Position numbers and translations under genes: made by a program. Under the pieces are notes generated by a model. That model had not been told where the DNA came from. It saw nothing but the letters and a program-made list of their open reading frames with translations, and did not search any database. Positions 8,424-18,292 of a DNA stretch of 64,000 bases are shown here, in pieces (position 1 is the stretch's first letter; each line of letters opens with the position of its first letter). This stretch comes from Streptomyces sp. GQFP (lineage in GTDB: Bacteria; Actinomycetota; Actinomycetes; Streptomycetales; Streptomycetaceae): contig NZ_CP089312.1 in NCBI RefSeq assembly GCF_021545335.1, positions 7,688,001 through 7,752,000 on the forward strand, in the 5' to 3' direction.

Positions 8424-9263
8424 TCACGAGATCGCCCGGAGCGTGCCGTGCCGGGAGCCGTGGTGGAGTTGTTCGACGGCCTCGGCGGTCTGGTCGTCCG
8501 CGGGGAGGAAGATGATCAACTGTTGTGCTTCCGCGGTGAATTCGAGTGTCTCTCGGAGTAGTTGCAGCTCCTGTCCGGCTGGGTGGTCGATGCGGAGGAC
8601 GCCGCGCTGTGGGACCACGTGCCGGTTCAGGCGGCGGGTCAGGTCGGGGCCGGCCAGTGGGGTGAGGTCCGAGCGGAGCCACTCGGAGTTCTCGGCGGAG
8701 GGGGCGAGCCACAGGTCGAAGGCCTGTTCGTCGGCGACCTCGTCCCAGTCGGCGAAGAAGGTGCGGGCGCGAGGGTCGGTGAAGACGTACCGGGTCAGGT
8801 TCGGGGACTCGGTGTCGAGCAGGCCGCTCGCGCTCATCACCGCGTCGTACGCGGGAGTGCGGGCGAGGATGTCGCCCAGTCTGTTGGTCACCACGGCCAT
8901 GCCTGGTTCCAGGAGGCGGAGTGTCCGCAGGACGGTGGCCCGTACTTGTCGGGACGGGGGTTCGGGACGGGTGTGCGTGACGCATTCCCCGCCGGAGATC
9001 TTCGTGAGGTAGCGCAGATGGGCGCGCTCGGACGGGGAGAGGCTGAGCGCGTCGGCGAGGGCGTTGACCACCGCCACCGAGGGATTGCGGTCACGGCCCT
9101 GCTCGATACGGGTCAGGTACTCGACGCTGATGCCCGCGCGCGCCGCGAGATCCTGGCGCCGCAGCCCCGGTGAGCGGCGGCGGCCCCGGTCCGGCAGGCC
9201 GAGTGTCCCCGGTTGGATGCTGTCGCGCTTGGTCCGGATGAAGTCCCCCAGCGGCGTACCCAT
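8424..9263 (-). CDS. XRE-family regulator with MmyB-like ligand domain
   Basis: A 279-residue regulator. The helix-turn-helix lies at about residues 32-88 (RRQDLAARAGISVEYLTRIE, then LADALSLSPSERAHLRYL). The C-terminal 180 residues match the MmyB-type ligand-binding domain (LLEPGMAVVTNRLGDILARTP, then FFADWDEVADEQAFDLWLAP). ATG 9263 is the first start giving the standard MGTPLGDFIRTKRD beginning; the frame further upstream crosses the divergent gene. Proteins of this type often stand back to back with a dehydrogenase or flavoprotein gene, as here, and control it. An inverted repeat in the gap is the likely operator. Confidence 0.9.
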   Translation of the reverse strand: MGTPLGDFIRTKRDSIQPGTLGLPDRGRRRSPGLRRQDLAARAGISVEYLTRIEQGRDRNPSVAVVNALADALSLSPSERAHLRYLTKISGGECVTHTRPEPPSRQVRATVLRTLRLLEPGMAVVTNRLGDILARTPAYDAVMSASGLLDTESPNLTRYVFTDPRARTFFADWDEVADEQAFDLWLAPSAENSEWLRSDLTPLAGPDLTRRLNRHVVPQRGVLRIDHPAGQELQLLRETLEFTAEAQQLIIFLPADDQTAEAVEQLHHGSRHGTLRAIS

Positions 9264-9299
9264 GCCTTCGAGGATAGGACGGGCCCTGCCGGTCGCGGT

Positions 9300-9336
9300 G
9301 GGCTCAGGCTGGCCCTGCGGGGGCCTGCCTGAGCCC
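9300..9336. promoter_or_regulatory. Inverted repeat between XRE regulator and flavin reductase
   Basis: GGGCTCAGGC (9300-9309) and GCCTGAGCCC (9327-9336) are perfect 10-bp arms, 17 bp apart, in the 113-bp divergent gap. Position and symmetry suggest an operator for the XRE regulator; a hairpin role is less likely because both genes point away from it. Confidence 0.45.
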
Positions 9337-9376
9337 GGTCTGGCTGCGGCCGGGGGGCGCCCCGATCGTGGTGGCC

Positions 9377-10021
9377 ATGGACAACAACGTGGACAACAAC
9401 AAGGACAGCAGCACGCACAACAACCAGCACAACACCCCGCACAGGCTGGTGATCGTCGTCGGGAGCGTTCGGGAGGGACGGTTCGGGCCCGTCGTCGCCT
9501 CCTGGGTCGCCGAACAGGCCCGTCTGCACGGCGGGTTCGACGTGGAGGTCGTCGATCTGGCCGGCTTCGAGATCCCGCTGTCGCTGCCCGCGGCCTCGCC
9601 GAAGTACGCCGGTGACGACTACCCGCGCCCGGCCGGGATGCGGCCACTGACCGCCGCGCTGGAGAGCGCGGACGCGTTCGTCGTGGTCACGCCCGAGTAC
9701 AACCACAGCTATCCCGCCTCCCTGAAGGCGGCCGTCGACTGGCACTTCACCCAGTGGATCGCCAAACCCGTCGCCTTCGTCAGCTACGGGGGCGCGGCGG
9801 GCGGCCGTCACGCGGTCCTGCACCTGGAGAACGTGCTGACCGAACTGCACGCCGTGACCATCCGCGACGGCCTCGCCTTCCCGAACTACTTCACCGCATG
9901 GCAGGACGGTCGTCCGGTCGACCCCGAGACTCCCCGGTACGCCAAGACGTTGCTGGAGCAGCTGGCCTGGTGGGCGGGTGCGCTCAGGACCGCACGGGCG
10001 GCCACTCCCTACCCGGCGTAG
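9377..10021 (+). CDS. NADPH-dependent FMN reductase-like flavoprotein
   Basis: A 214-residue flavodoxin-fold reductase. The FMN phosphate loop is VGSVREGRFGPVVASW; VVTPEYNHSYPASLKAAVDW and KPVAFVSYGGAAGG are the family's second and third FMN-contact segments. The first 20 residues are unusually rich in Asn and His (DNNVDNNKDSSTHNNQHN), probably disordered. It is a clear paralogue of the SoxR-box reductase at 30755, but no SoxR box is seen here. ATG 9377 is preferred to the overlapping GTG 9368; neither has a strong Shine-Dalgarno. Likely substrates are flavins, quinones or chromate-like oxidants. Control is probably by the divergent XRE protein. Confidence 0.88.
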   Translation: MDNNVDNNKDSSTHNNQHNTPHRLVIVVGSVREGRFGPVVASWVAEQARLHGGFDVEVVDLAGFEIPLSLPAASPKYAGDDYPRPAGMRPLTAALESADAFVVVTPEYNHSYPASLKAAVDWHFTQWIAKPVAFVSYGGAAGGRHAVLHLENVLTELHAVTIRDGLAFPNYFTAWQDGRPVDPETPRYAKTLLEQLAWWAGALRTARAATPYPA

Positions 10022-10043
10022 GAGAGGGGGCGGGACGGAGCGG

Positions 10044-10712
10044 TCAGTGGCCGTCCACGAACGTCACCGTCTCGTCCAGCGGTGCCCGGCCCGTGCGCGG
10101 CTGGTCCACCGTGGCGTCCTCGAAGCCGATCGACATGCCGCAGAAGAGGAGCAGCTCCTGCGGCGGTGACACGACCTCCGCGACGGTCCGGTGGTACTTC
10201 GCCCACGCCATCTGCGTACAGCTGTGCAGCCCTTCGGCGCGCAGCAGCAGCATCACCGTCTGCAGGTACATGCCGACGTCGGACCACTGGGCCGGGCCCA
10301 TGTCGCGGTCGATGTAGCAGAACAGGGCGGCGGGCGCGCCGAAGCAGTCCCAGTTCGCGGAGGCCGCCCGCTGGCGTGCCTCCAGGTCGCCGCGCGGGAT
10401 GCCGAGTGCGCCGTAGCGCTGCTCGCCGAAGGCGGAACGGCGGTCGCGGTAGGGGGACTTGAGGTCGGGCGGGTACTGCTCGTACTCCGGCTCGTCCCAG
10501 GGGTCGCCCGAGGCCACGCGTTCGCCGGCGCGCTTCTTGAGTTCGGCCAGGGGCGCGTCGGTCGCCACGTAGACGTGCCACGGCTGGAGGTTCGACGCGG
10601 ACGGGGCCCAGGCCGCGTAGGCCATGACGCGCTCCAGCACCTCCCTCGGGACCGGCCGGTCGGTGAATCCGCGCACCGCTCGTCGGCTGCTGACCGCCTC
10701 ATGGACGTCCAT
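10044..10712 (-). CDS. Nitroreductase-family protein
   Basis: A 222-residue FMN-dependent nitroreductase. The N-terminal SSRRAVRGFTDRPVPREVLE with the FMN-binding Arg pair, APSASNLQPWHVYV, and MYLQTVMLLLRAEGLHSCTQ are typical of the family. It reduces nitroaromatics, quinones or related electrophiles with NAD(P)H in the cytoplasm. A GAGAGG patch lies 8 bp before the ATG. It is divergent from the azoreductase gene, and the gap holds the MarR-type site GGTATC-ATTC-GATACC, so both are probably de-repressed together by the MarR protein at 12128-12619. Confidence 0.9.
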   Translation of the reverse strand: MDVHEAVSSRRAVRGFTDRPVPREVLERVMAYAAWAPSASNLQPWHVYVATDAPLAELKKRAGERVASGDPWDEPEYEQYPPDLKSPYRDRRSAFGEQRYGALGIPRGDLEARQRAASANWDCFGAPAALFCYIDRDMGPAQWSDVGMYLQTVMLLLRAEGLHSCTQMAWAKYHRTVAEVVSPPQELLLFCGMSIGFEDATVDQPRTGRAPLDETVTFVDGH

Positions 10713-10764
10713 GATCGTCTGCCTCTCGTTTGCTCGACGTGTTCAGCTCCGTTGCGATCGCGAC

Positions 10765-10780
10765 GGTATCATTCGATACC
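10765..10780. promoter_or_regulatory. MarR-type operator between nitroreductase and azoreductase
   Basis: GGTATC-ATTC-GATACC is a perfect 6-bp-arm palindrome in the divergent gap. The 11 bases TCATTCGATAC (10769-10779) recur exactly at 12644-12654 in front of the marR gene, which ties the two sites to one regulator. Confidence 0.65.
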
Positions 10781-10839
10781 TTTCTTGTGTTTAACTATGG
10801 GTGAGAACAAGTCACATCGCCTATCCGCAGGAGAAAGTC

Positions 10840-11493
10840 ATGGCCACGCTGCTGCACATCGACTCGTCCGTGTTCCCGGGCGAGGCGTCCTCGTCCCGTT
10901 CGGTCGCGGCCGCCTTCCGGGAGGTCTGGGAGGAGCAGCACCCGGGCGGCACGGTGATCTACCGCGACCTTGCCGCCGACCCGGTCCCGCACATCACCGC
11001 CGACGCCTGGAGCGCCGGTTTCGCCGCGCCGGCCGCGCGTACGCCGGAGCAGGCCGCCGCGTTCGCCGTGCGCGAGACGCTCATCGGGGAACTGGAGGGG
11101 GCGGACGCCGTCCTGATCGGCGCCCCCATGTACAACTTCTCGATCCCGTCGACCCTCAAGGCGTGGGTGGACAGCGTGTACATGGTCGGCCGCACCGCCG
11201 GCGAGACCCCGTCCGCCAAGGGCACCCCGGTTGTCGTCGTCGCCAGCCGGGGCGGCTCCTACGCGCCCGGCACGCCGCGCGAGGGCTTCGAGTTCGTACA
11301 GAACTACCTGGAGGCCGTCCTCCGTGACACCTTCGGCCTGGACCTCGAGTTCATCGTCCCGGAACTCACCCTGTCCACCCGCGTCCCGGCCATGTCCGAC
11401 CTGATTCCGCTGTACGAGGCCTCCCGCGAGCGCGCCTTCGAGGAGGCCGCGAAGAAGGCCAAGGAGCTCGCGGAGCGCGTCGCCGCCGCCTAG
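10840..11493 (+). CDS. azoR: FMN-dependent NADH-azoreductase
   Basis: A 217-residue flavodoxin-like enzyme of the AzoR/NAD(P)H dehydrogenase (quinone) family. It begins MATLLHIDSSVFPGEASSSR, the FMN phosphate-binding loop, and has IGAPMYNFSIPSTLKAWVDS, the flavin-contact signature. It reduces azo compounds and quinones by two-electron steps. ATG 10840 follows CAGGAGA (10828-10834) at 5 bp; the upstream GTG at 10801 has no such site. It is divergent from the nitroreductase and shares its MarR-type operator. A long hairpin at 11518-11556 ends the transcript. Confidence 0.92.
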   Translation: MATLLHIDSSVFPGEASSSRSVAAAFREVWEEQHPGGTVIYRDLAADPVPHITADAWSAGFAAPAARTPEQAAAFAVRETLIGELEGADAVLIGAPMYNFSIPSTLKAWVDSVYMVGRTAGETPSAKGTPVVVVASRGGSYAPGTPREGFEFVQNYLEAVLRDTFGLDLEFIVPELTLSTRVPAMSDLIPLYEASRERAFEEAAKKAKELAERVAAA

Positions 11494-11517
11494 GCCGTGT
11501 CGGGCAGATCGCCGCAG

Positions 11518-11556
11518 GCGGGCTCGCCTTCGGCATCATGCCGAGGGCGAGCCCGC
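11518..11556 (+). terminator. Hairpin terminator after azoR
   Basis: GCGGGCTCGCC (11518-11528) pairs perfectly with GGCGAGCCCGC (11546-11556), and the inner bases CGGCAT/ATGCCG extend the stem. It starts 25 bp after the stop codon. No T tract follows, which is common for streptomycete terminators. Confidence 0.7.
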
Positions 11557-11576
11557 GTGTGGGGCGGTGACGGCGG

Positions 11577-11820
11577 TCAGGAGCCGGCCGCCGCGTCCCA
11601 CAGGTCGCAGTTGTGCGCCTTCCCGGTTTCCGAGGTGGCCGAGTTGCCGCCCCGCGAGGCCGTGCGCAGCTGAAGCACGGTGCCCGGGGCGGACTTCTGG
11701 TCCGGCATGACGGGCTGGCTGGGGGCGCTCGGGGCCGAGCCGTGGATGAAGGACGCCCAGTAGGCGGTCATCTGGTCGGCGAGCGCGCGCTGTTCGGTGT
11801 TGAGGCGGGCGCTGGCTGTG
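11577..11820 (-). pseudogene. C-terminal remnant of a type B carboxylesterase
   Basis: The leftward reading frame ends ARLNTEQRALADQMTAYWAS, then NSATSETGKAHNCDLWD and stop. This is the characteristic last 80 residues of bacterial para-nitrobenzyl-type carboxylesterases. Upstream of about 11820 the similarity stops and the frame crosses the remnant of another gene on the other strand. The catalytic Ser-Glu-His part is absent, so the product cannot be active. Confidence 0.65.
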
Positions 11821-12120
11821 CCGTACGCGCCGTCGCCCGACTTCAGCGACCCCGAGTTCCTGATCCGCTGCACCCTCGCGATCTTCCTGGAACCGGAGGA
11901 GCACGTCCGGCTCGTGTAGATCGAACCCGACGCCCGCCGCGCCCAGTTGGACCGGTTCCGGGCCCGGGGCATCCGTGAGGAGCCCTGGCTGTCCGGGATC
12001 GACCAGGCCCGGATGTCACAGTTCCTGGATCACGTCCACGACTACAAGGACCGGGCTCTGGAAGCGCATGTGCGCTGGCTGGAGCAGGTGTTGGCCGAAC
12101 TCACCAGGACCGGCCGCTGA
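11820..12120 (+). pseudogene. C-terminal remnant of a PadR-like regulator with in-frame stop
   Basis: Read rightward, the frame gives DFSDPEFLIRCTLAIFLEPE, EHVRLV, a TAG at 11917-11919, then IEPDARRAQLDRFRARGIRE and HVRWLEQVLAELTRTGR ending in TGA at 12118-12120. This matches the helical C-terminal dimerisation domain of PadR/virulence-activator proteins; the TAG stands where Glu would fit. The winged helix is missing. It abuts the esterase remnant, so both were probably cut by one deletion or rearrangement. Confidence 0.6.
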
Positions 12121-12127
12121 TCCTCGC

Positions 12128-12619
12128 CTACACCTCGCCGCCCGACGGATGCGCGAACCGGGTCAGCAGATCGGCCAGCTGCTCGGCCTCGCCGGCCCCC
12201 AGCTCCGCGACCATGCGCTCGGCCAGCGGCTCCGCCGCCACATGGGCCGCGTCGAAGAGTTCGACGCCCTGGGGCGTGATCTCCACCGCCCGTACCCGCC
12301 GGTCGCCCGGGACGGACCTCCGTACGGCCAGCCCCTTGCGCTCCAGGTCGTCCACGACCCGCATGATGCCCGCCTTGTCCGAGCCCGTCGCCGCCACCAG
12401 GTCCCGCTGGACCGTGGGGCCACGGTCGGCCAGCACGATCAGTACGGCGAAGTGCCGCAGCTCGATGCCGAGCGGCCGGAGCGCCTCCTCCATCACCGAG
12501 GCCGCCCGCCAGTGGGCCCGGCGCAGCAACAGGCCGAGTGCGAAAGGCGAGGCGTCCCCGGGGCGGTCGGTCACCCGCGAGGGGGAGGAGGCGGTTCCGT
12601 GGGGAGCGTCGGCGGTCAT
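12128..12619 (-). CDS. MarR-family transcriptional regulator
   Basis: A 163-residue MarR protein. The winged helix-turn-helix covers about residues 55-125 (LRHFAVLIVLADRGPTVQRD, SDKAGIMRVVDDLERKGLAV, then PGDRRVRAVEITPQG for the wing). Helices at both ends form the dimer interface. There is no Shine-Dalgarno; TAATGT (plus-strand ACATTA, 12626-12631) ends 6 bp before the ATG, as for a leaderless transcript, and the TCATTCGATAC element covers the -35 region. The same element lies between the nitroreductase and azoreductase genes, so this is their probable repressor, responding to an oxidant or phenolic compound. Confidence 0.88.
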   Translation of the reverse strand: MTADAPHGTASSPSRVTDRPGDASPFALGLLLRRAHWRAASVMEEALRPLGIELRHFAVLIVLADRGPTVQRDLVAATGSDKAGIMRVVDDLERKGLAVRRSVPGDRRVRAVEITPQGVELFDAAHVAAEPLAERMVAELGAGEAEQLADLLTRFAHPSGGEV

Positions 12620-12625
12620 GGGGTC

Positions 12626-12654
12626 ACATTACAGCCAATCGGCTCATTCGATAC
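12626..12654 (-). promoter_or_regulatory. Promoter and autoregulatory site of marR
   Basis: On the leftward strand the -10 hexamer TAATGT lies at 12631-12626, 6 bp before the start codon. TCATTCGATAC at 12644-12654 overlaps the expected -35 position and is an exact copy of the core of the operator at 10765-10780. Confidence 0.55.
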
Positions 12655-12810
12655 GGTCTCGTTTGAAATGAAATGACTGGCGGGAAGGATGGGGTCGGCG
12701 GGTGGGATCGGCGGGGTGGACAGGACGCCGATCGCGTCCCCCCGACAGCAGTCCGGCAGCGCACCTCCGCTCGTGCCGCAATGAGGCGGCCACGTTCAAG
12801 GAGCACCGAC

Positions 12811-14730
<1,920 letters not shown>

Positions 14731-14737
14731 CGACCCC

Positions 14738-15337
14738 TTAGGAGTAGGTCATCGGACACCCACGTCTGAGTGAGTGCTGTGCCGCACGCAGGTACAGCGC
14801 CACGTAGAAGGACGCGTCCAGATCCTCGCTCCAGGGGCCCGGCGCGGCGGCGGACAGTTCCTTCGCCGCGCCGTCCAGGAACCAGCCGGTCAGCACCAGG
14901 TTGTCGCACATCTCCGGGACCTTGGACAGCGGCAGCGCGACCGCCGACGCCAGCTTCTCGGCGATCACCAGCACCTGCGGGGCGCCGGCTATCACCGTCG
15001 ACTCGGAGTACGAAGACTCGACCGGCAGCTCGATCTCCTCGTCCAGGGACACCGGCACCAGCACGGACCAGCCGCAGAGCAGCTCTGTCTCCGCGTCCGA
15101 GAGCTGCGCCCGGCACAGCGCCAGGAAACTCTCCATCGACGGGACCATCTTCTCCTCGAAGGACTGGCCCGAGCCGCGTACGAGTTCCGTTGCCGCCACC
15201 GGCACGGACTCGTACCGGGGCAGCCCACGCCGGACCAACTCCGCGTTCAGCCCCGCGGCGATCTCCGCGTGCCCCTCCTCGTCCTCGTCCTCACTGAACC
15301 ACTCCTCCGCACCGACATCGACCAGGTAAATGCCCAT
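14738..15337 (-). CDS. Conserved hypothetical protein, 199 residues
   Basis: Not recognised. The protein begins MGIYLVDVGAEEWFSEDEDE and is acidic near the N-terminus; no signal peptide, membrane segment or catalytic motif is evident. Codon use is normal for the window, so it is probably a real gene. An 11-bp inverted repeat (15346-15383) ends 8 bp upstream of its ATG and may regulate it or end the PhoX transcript. It runs in the same direction as the PhoX-like gene, 71 bp behind it. Confidence 0.75.
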   Translation of the reverse strand: MGIYLVDVGAEEWFSEDEDEEGHAEIAAGLNAELVRRGLPRYESVPVAATELVRGSGQSFEEKMVPSMESFLALCRAQLSDAETELLCGWSVLVPVSLDEEIELPVESSYSESTVIAGAPQVLVIAEKLASAVALPLSKVPEMCDNLVLTGWFLDGAAKELSAAAPGPWSEDLDASFYVALYLRAAQHSLRRGCPMTYS

Positions 15338-15345
15338 GACCGCAA

Positions 15346-15383
15346 CGTACTGCGCACCACTGACAACGCCGATGCGCAGTACG
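15346..15383. promoter_or_regulatory. 11-bp inverted repeat between PhoX-like gene and unknown gene
   Basis: CGTACTGCGCA (15346-15356) and TGCGCAGTACG (15373-15383) are perfect arms 16 bp apart. The element follows the PhoX stop by 25 bp and precedes the next start by 8 bp, so it could be a terminator, an attenuator or an operator. Confidence 0.5.
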
Positions 15384-15408
15384 AAACGTATGAACGTATG
15401 ACCAGCGG

Positions 15409-16593
15409 CTATGACCGGAACGGGCCCGTCACCTCGTACGTGATCCCGCCCGAGGAGCTGCCGCTCGTGCCCCGCTGGCTGGAGAAGTACAGGCGGCTGC
15501 CGTTCGGGGAGAACGCCGGGCCCGTGATCTCCGAGCCCGACTGGCCGTCGATGCGCAGGAACGGGGCGATCACGTCGTCCGGCGTGATCACACAGATCTC
15601 CATGTTGCCGCCGTCCTCGGCCACGAACAGGTCGCCGGAGGACGTACCGGTGATGTTGTCGACGCCGGTCAGCGGGGCCGTGCCCGAGGTGACGAGGGAG
15701 TCGTCGTACGCCAACTCATACGTGTTCGTGAGGAGGTTGAGCTGCCAGACCCTGTTGTCGCCCTTGGTGGTGAACCAGACCTTGTCGTCGGCGTAGTGGC
15801 AACCCTCGCCGCCGTTGAAGGACTTGGAGCCGGAGACCTGGGTGCGGGTGGTCGTCGGGGAGCCGTCCGGGTCGGGGATCGTCGTCCAGGTGTACGAGCC
15901 CGAGGTCGCCGTACCGGCCACCAGGACCTGGAGGGTGCCGGCCGACAGATCGCCCCAAGTCGTGGGAACGAAGCGGTAGAAGCGGCCGTTCGTCTCGTCC
16001 TCCGTGAGGTAGACGACCTTGCGCACTGGGTCCGCTGCCGCCGCCTCGTGCTTGAAGCGGCCCATCGCCGCGCGCTGCGTCGCCGCGTTCGTGCCCCACG
16101 GGTCGGTCTCGTAGACGTACCCCAGCGACACCTCCTCGCAGGACAGCCAGGTGTTCCAAGGGGTGCGTCCGCCCGCGCAGTTCTGGCGGGTGCCGGAGAG
16201 GATGCGGTACGCGGAGGTGACGGTCCCGGTGGCGGAGAACTTGACCGCGCTCGCGCCGCCCGACGGGTTGATCTCCGAGTTGGAGACGTAGATCCAGCCC
16301 GTGCCGTCGGCGTAACAGGCCCCGCCGTCAGGGGCGTTGTGCCAGGTGTACGACGTTCCGGTGACCGTCTGGCCCGAGCGGGCGATCACCCGGCTGGTGA
16401 AGCCGGCGGGGAGTCTGATGCCGTTGGCGTCGGGCGCGGCGAGCGCTCCGTACGGGCCGGTGCCCGGCTGGGCGGGGGCCGCGTGGGCGGCGCCGCGCCA
16501 CAGGGTGCCGCCGAAGACGGCCGCCGAACCGCCGATGACGGCGGCGCGCAGGAGGGTACGGCGTTCCACGTGTGCGTTGACTCGTGCGTCCAC
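15409..16593 (-). CDS. PhoX-like (DUF839) Tat-exported protein
   Basis: A 394-residue protein of the alkaline phosphatase PhoX/DUF839 beta-propeller group. The N-terminus has a twin-arginine signal (VERRTLLRAAVIGGSAAVFG, cleavage after AHA-A), so it is folded in the cytoplasm and exported. Propeller segments include CHYADDKVWFTTKGDNRVWQ, TGTSSGDLFVAEDGGNMEIC and AFSPNGSRLYFSSQRG. GTG 16593 is chosen because GGAG lies 5 bp upstream and leaves a short n-region; the frame is open to 16665. PhoX enzymes use calcium and iron to release phosphate from esters, but activity of this shorter member is not certain. No clear PHO box was found upstream. Confidence 0.82.
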   Translation of the reverse strand: MDARVNAHVERRTLLRAAVIGGSAAVFGGTLWRGAAHAAPAQPGTGPYGALAAPDANGIRLPAGFTSRVIARSGQTVTGTSYTWHNAPDGGACYADGTGWIYVSNSEINPSGGASAVKFSATGTVTSAYRILSGTRQNCAGGRTPWNTWLSCEEVSLGYVYETDPWGTNAATQRAAMGRFKHEAAAADPVRKVVYLTEDETNGRFYRFVPTTWGDLSAGTLQVLVAGTATSGSYTWTTIPDPDGSPTTTRTQVSGSKSFNGGEGCHYADDKVWFTTKGDNRVWQLNLLTNTYELAYDDSLVTSGTAPLTGVDNITGTSSGDLFVAEDGGNMEICVITPDDVIAPFLRIDGQSGSEITGPAFSPNGSRLYFSSQRGTSGSSSGGITYEVTGPFRS

Positions 16594-16768
16594 TCTCGCT
16601 CCAAGGGGGGTGGCGTGACGTGCCGTGACGTCAGGGACCCTAGGGCGACCGGGTGGAATTGTCATGTACGCGCGATGTCCCGTCGGTGGTCGTACGGGAT
16701 GCTCCGGCCGCCGGGAGTTCGCCTCAAGGGATGTGTCCGGTCAAGGGGTGTGGTCGGCGGGGTCCGTC

Positions 16769-18292
16769 CTACGCCCGCAGCGCCGACGTCTCCCGTCGCC
16801 GTACCCCCACCCCCGAATCCCTGCCGCCGAACGCCTGTCCCTGCATGGCGTGTTGGGCCGACGGCAACCGAACCACCGCGTCCAGTCCGCCTGTTGCCGC
16901 CGCCCGCAGACTCGCCTCCCCGCCACTGGCCAGCGCGAGCCGCTGTACGAGGGCGAGCCCCAGCCCCGTACCGCCCTTGGGGGCGCCGGGTGCACGCCAG
17001 AAGCGGTCGAAGGCGCGGGCACGTTGTTCCGCCGCCATTCCCGGGCCTTCGTCCGTGATGTGCAGATCGATCCAAGTGGCCCGGTTCTCACGGTGGTTGA
17101 GATGGCTGAGGTGGGGACGGCGAGGGTGGGGCGGCGCGACGGAACGCAGTTCCATCGCCACCGTGCTGTTCGCGGGCGAGACCCGCAGGGCGTTCGACAG
17201 AAGATTGTCGACGATCTGCTCGATCGCCCCCGGCAGCGCCAGCGCCGGACCCACCGGTCCCGTTCCGCCCGTGAACAGGACCAGTGACACGCCCTGTTGC
17301 TCGAACAGCGGAGCCCAGGTGCCGTGTCGCTCCGCGCAGATGCCGGCCAGGTCGACCGGGCCGGGCGGCGCCGCGTCCTCCTCCAGGCGGGCCATCGCGA
17401 GCAACCCCTCGACCATCCTGGCAAGCCGGTCCGTCTCCGTCATCGCTGCGGTCAGACTGCCCCGGGCGTGCTGGGCGATGTCGGGTTCCAGGTTCTCCAG
17501 ACGCAGCCGCAGCGCGGCCAGCGGGGTCTTCAACTGGTGCGAGGCCTCGCCCGCGAACGCCCGCTGCGAGGCGAGGAGATGGGCCAGCCGGGCGGCCGTA
17601 CGGTTGAACGCGGCTGCCAGACTGCGGACTTCGGGCGGACCCGACGTCACCGCGACCGGCGTCGCCGCACCGCCGTCCGCCAACTCGTGCGTGGCCCGCT
17701 CCAGTTCACGGATCGGGCGCCCCGCCCAACGCGCGCACGCGAACGCCACGACGGCCACCGCCGCCAGCACCGCGAGCCCGACCGCGGCCAGCAGCAGCCA
17801 CACCTGGTGGACCCGGGACTGCACCATCTCCGTGGGCAGCGTGATCCGTACCGCGCCCTTCACCTGGCCGGCCCCGTGCCCGACCGGCGACGCCACGGAC
17901 AGATACCGCACCCCGCCGATCGTGGACGTACTGACATGGGTGGTCGCCGTGCCGTCGAGCGCGGCCGTCACCTCCGGGCGCGAGATCAGCTCCCGCTGCT
18001 CCACGCCCGTCAACTGATGTGACGCCGCGATGAGTTGGCCGCGCGCGTCGACGATGAACACCTGACCGCCGATCCGGCGTGCGCAGTGCGCGGCGCGGGC
18101 CGCCAACTCGTCCGGACGCCCCGACGCCAGGGACAGCGCGGCGTACGCCGACACCGACTCGGCCTCCTCGTTGGCGGAGTTGACGATCCGCTCCCGCTCG
18201 GCCCGTGAGTAGACGAAGCCCAGCGGGATCTCCAGGCCGAGCAGGACGAGGGCGGCCAGACTGAGGTAACTCAGCAGCAGACGGCGGGTCAT
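16769..18292 (-). CDS. Sensor histidine kinase
   Basis: A 507-residue membrane kinase. A first transmembrane helix (residues 5-27), an extracellular sensor of about 130 residues, and a second helix (165-187) lead into a HAMP segment. The dimerisation box is FAGEASHQLKTPLAALRLRL with phospho-acceptor His252. The ATPase has the N box IVDNLLSNALR, G1 DEGPGM, F box FDRFWR and G2 GGTGLGLALV. Its ATG (18292) overlaps the TGA of the response regulator gene by ATGA, so the pair is one operon. It should phosphorylate the OmpR-type partner; the signal is unknown. Confidence 0.93.
   Translation of the reverse strand: MTRRLLLSYLSLAALVLLGLEIPLGFVYSRAERERIVNSANEEAESVSAYAALSLASGRPDELAARAAHCARRIGGQVFIVDARGQLIAASHQLTGVEQRELISRPEVTAALDGTATTHVSTSTIGGVRYLSVASPVGHGAGQVKGAVRITLPTEMVQSRVHQVWLLLAAVGLAVLAAVAVVAFACARWAGRPIRELERATHELADGGAATPVAVTSGPPEVRSLAAAFNRTAARLAHLLASQRAFAGEASHQLKTPLAALRLRLENLEPDIAQHARGSLTAAMTETDRLARMVEGLLAMARLEEDAAPPGPVDLAGICAERHGTWAPLFEQQGVSLVLFTGGTGPVGPALALPGAIEQIVDNLLSNALRVSPANSTVAMELRSVAPPHPRRPHLSHLNHRENRATWIDLHITDEGPGMAAEQRARAFDRFWRAPGAPKGGTGLGLALVQRLALASGGEASLRAAATGGLDAVVRLPSAQHAMQGQAFGGRDSGVGVRRRETSALRA

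Noticed and set aside
16600..16768. PHO box upstream of the PhoX-like gene
   Set aside because: No pair of GTTCACC-like direct repeats with 4-bp spacing was found, only a CGTCAC repeat.
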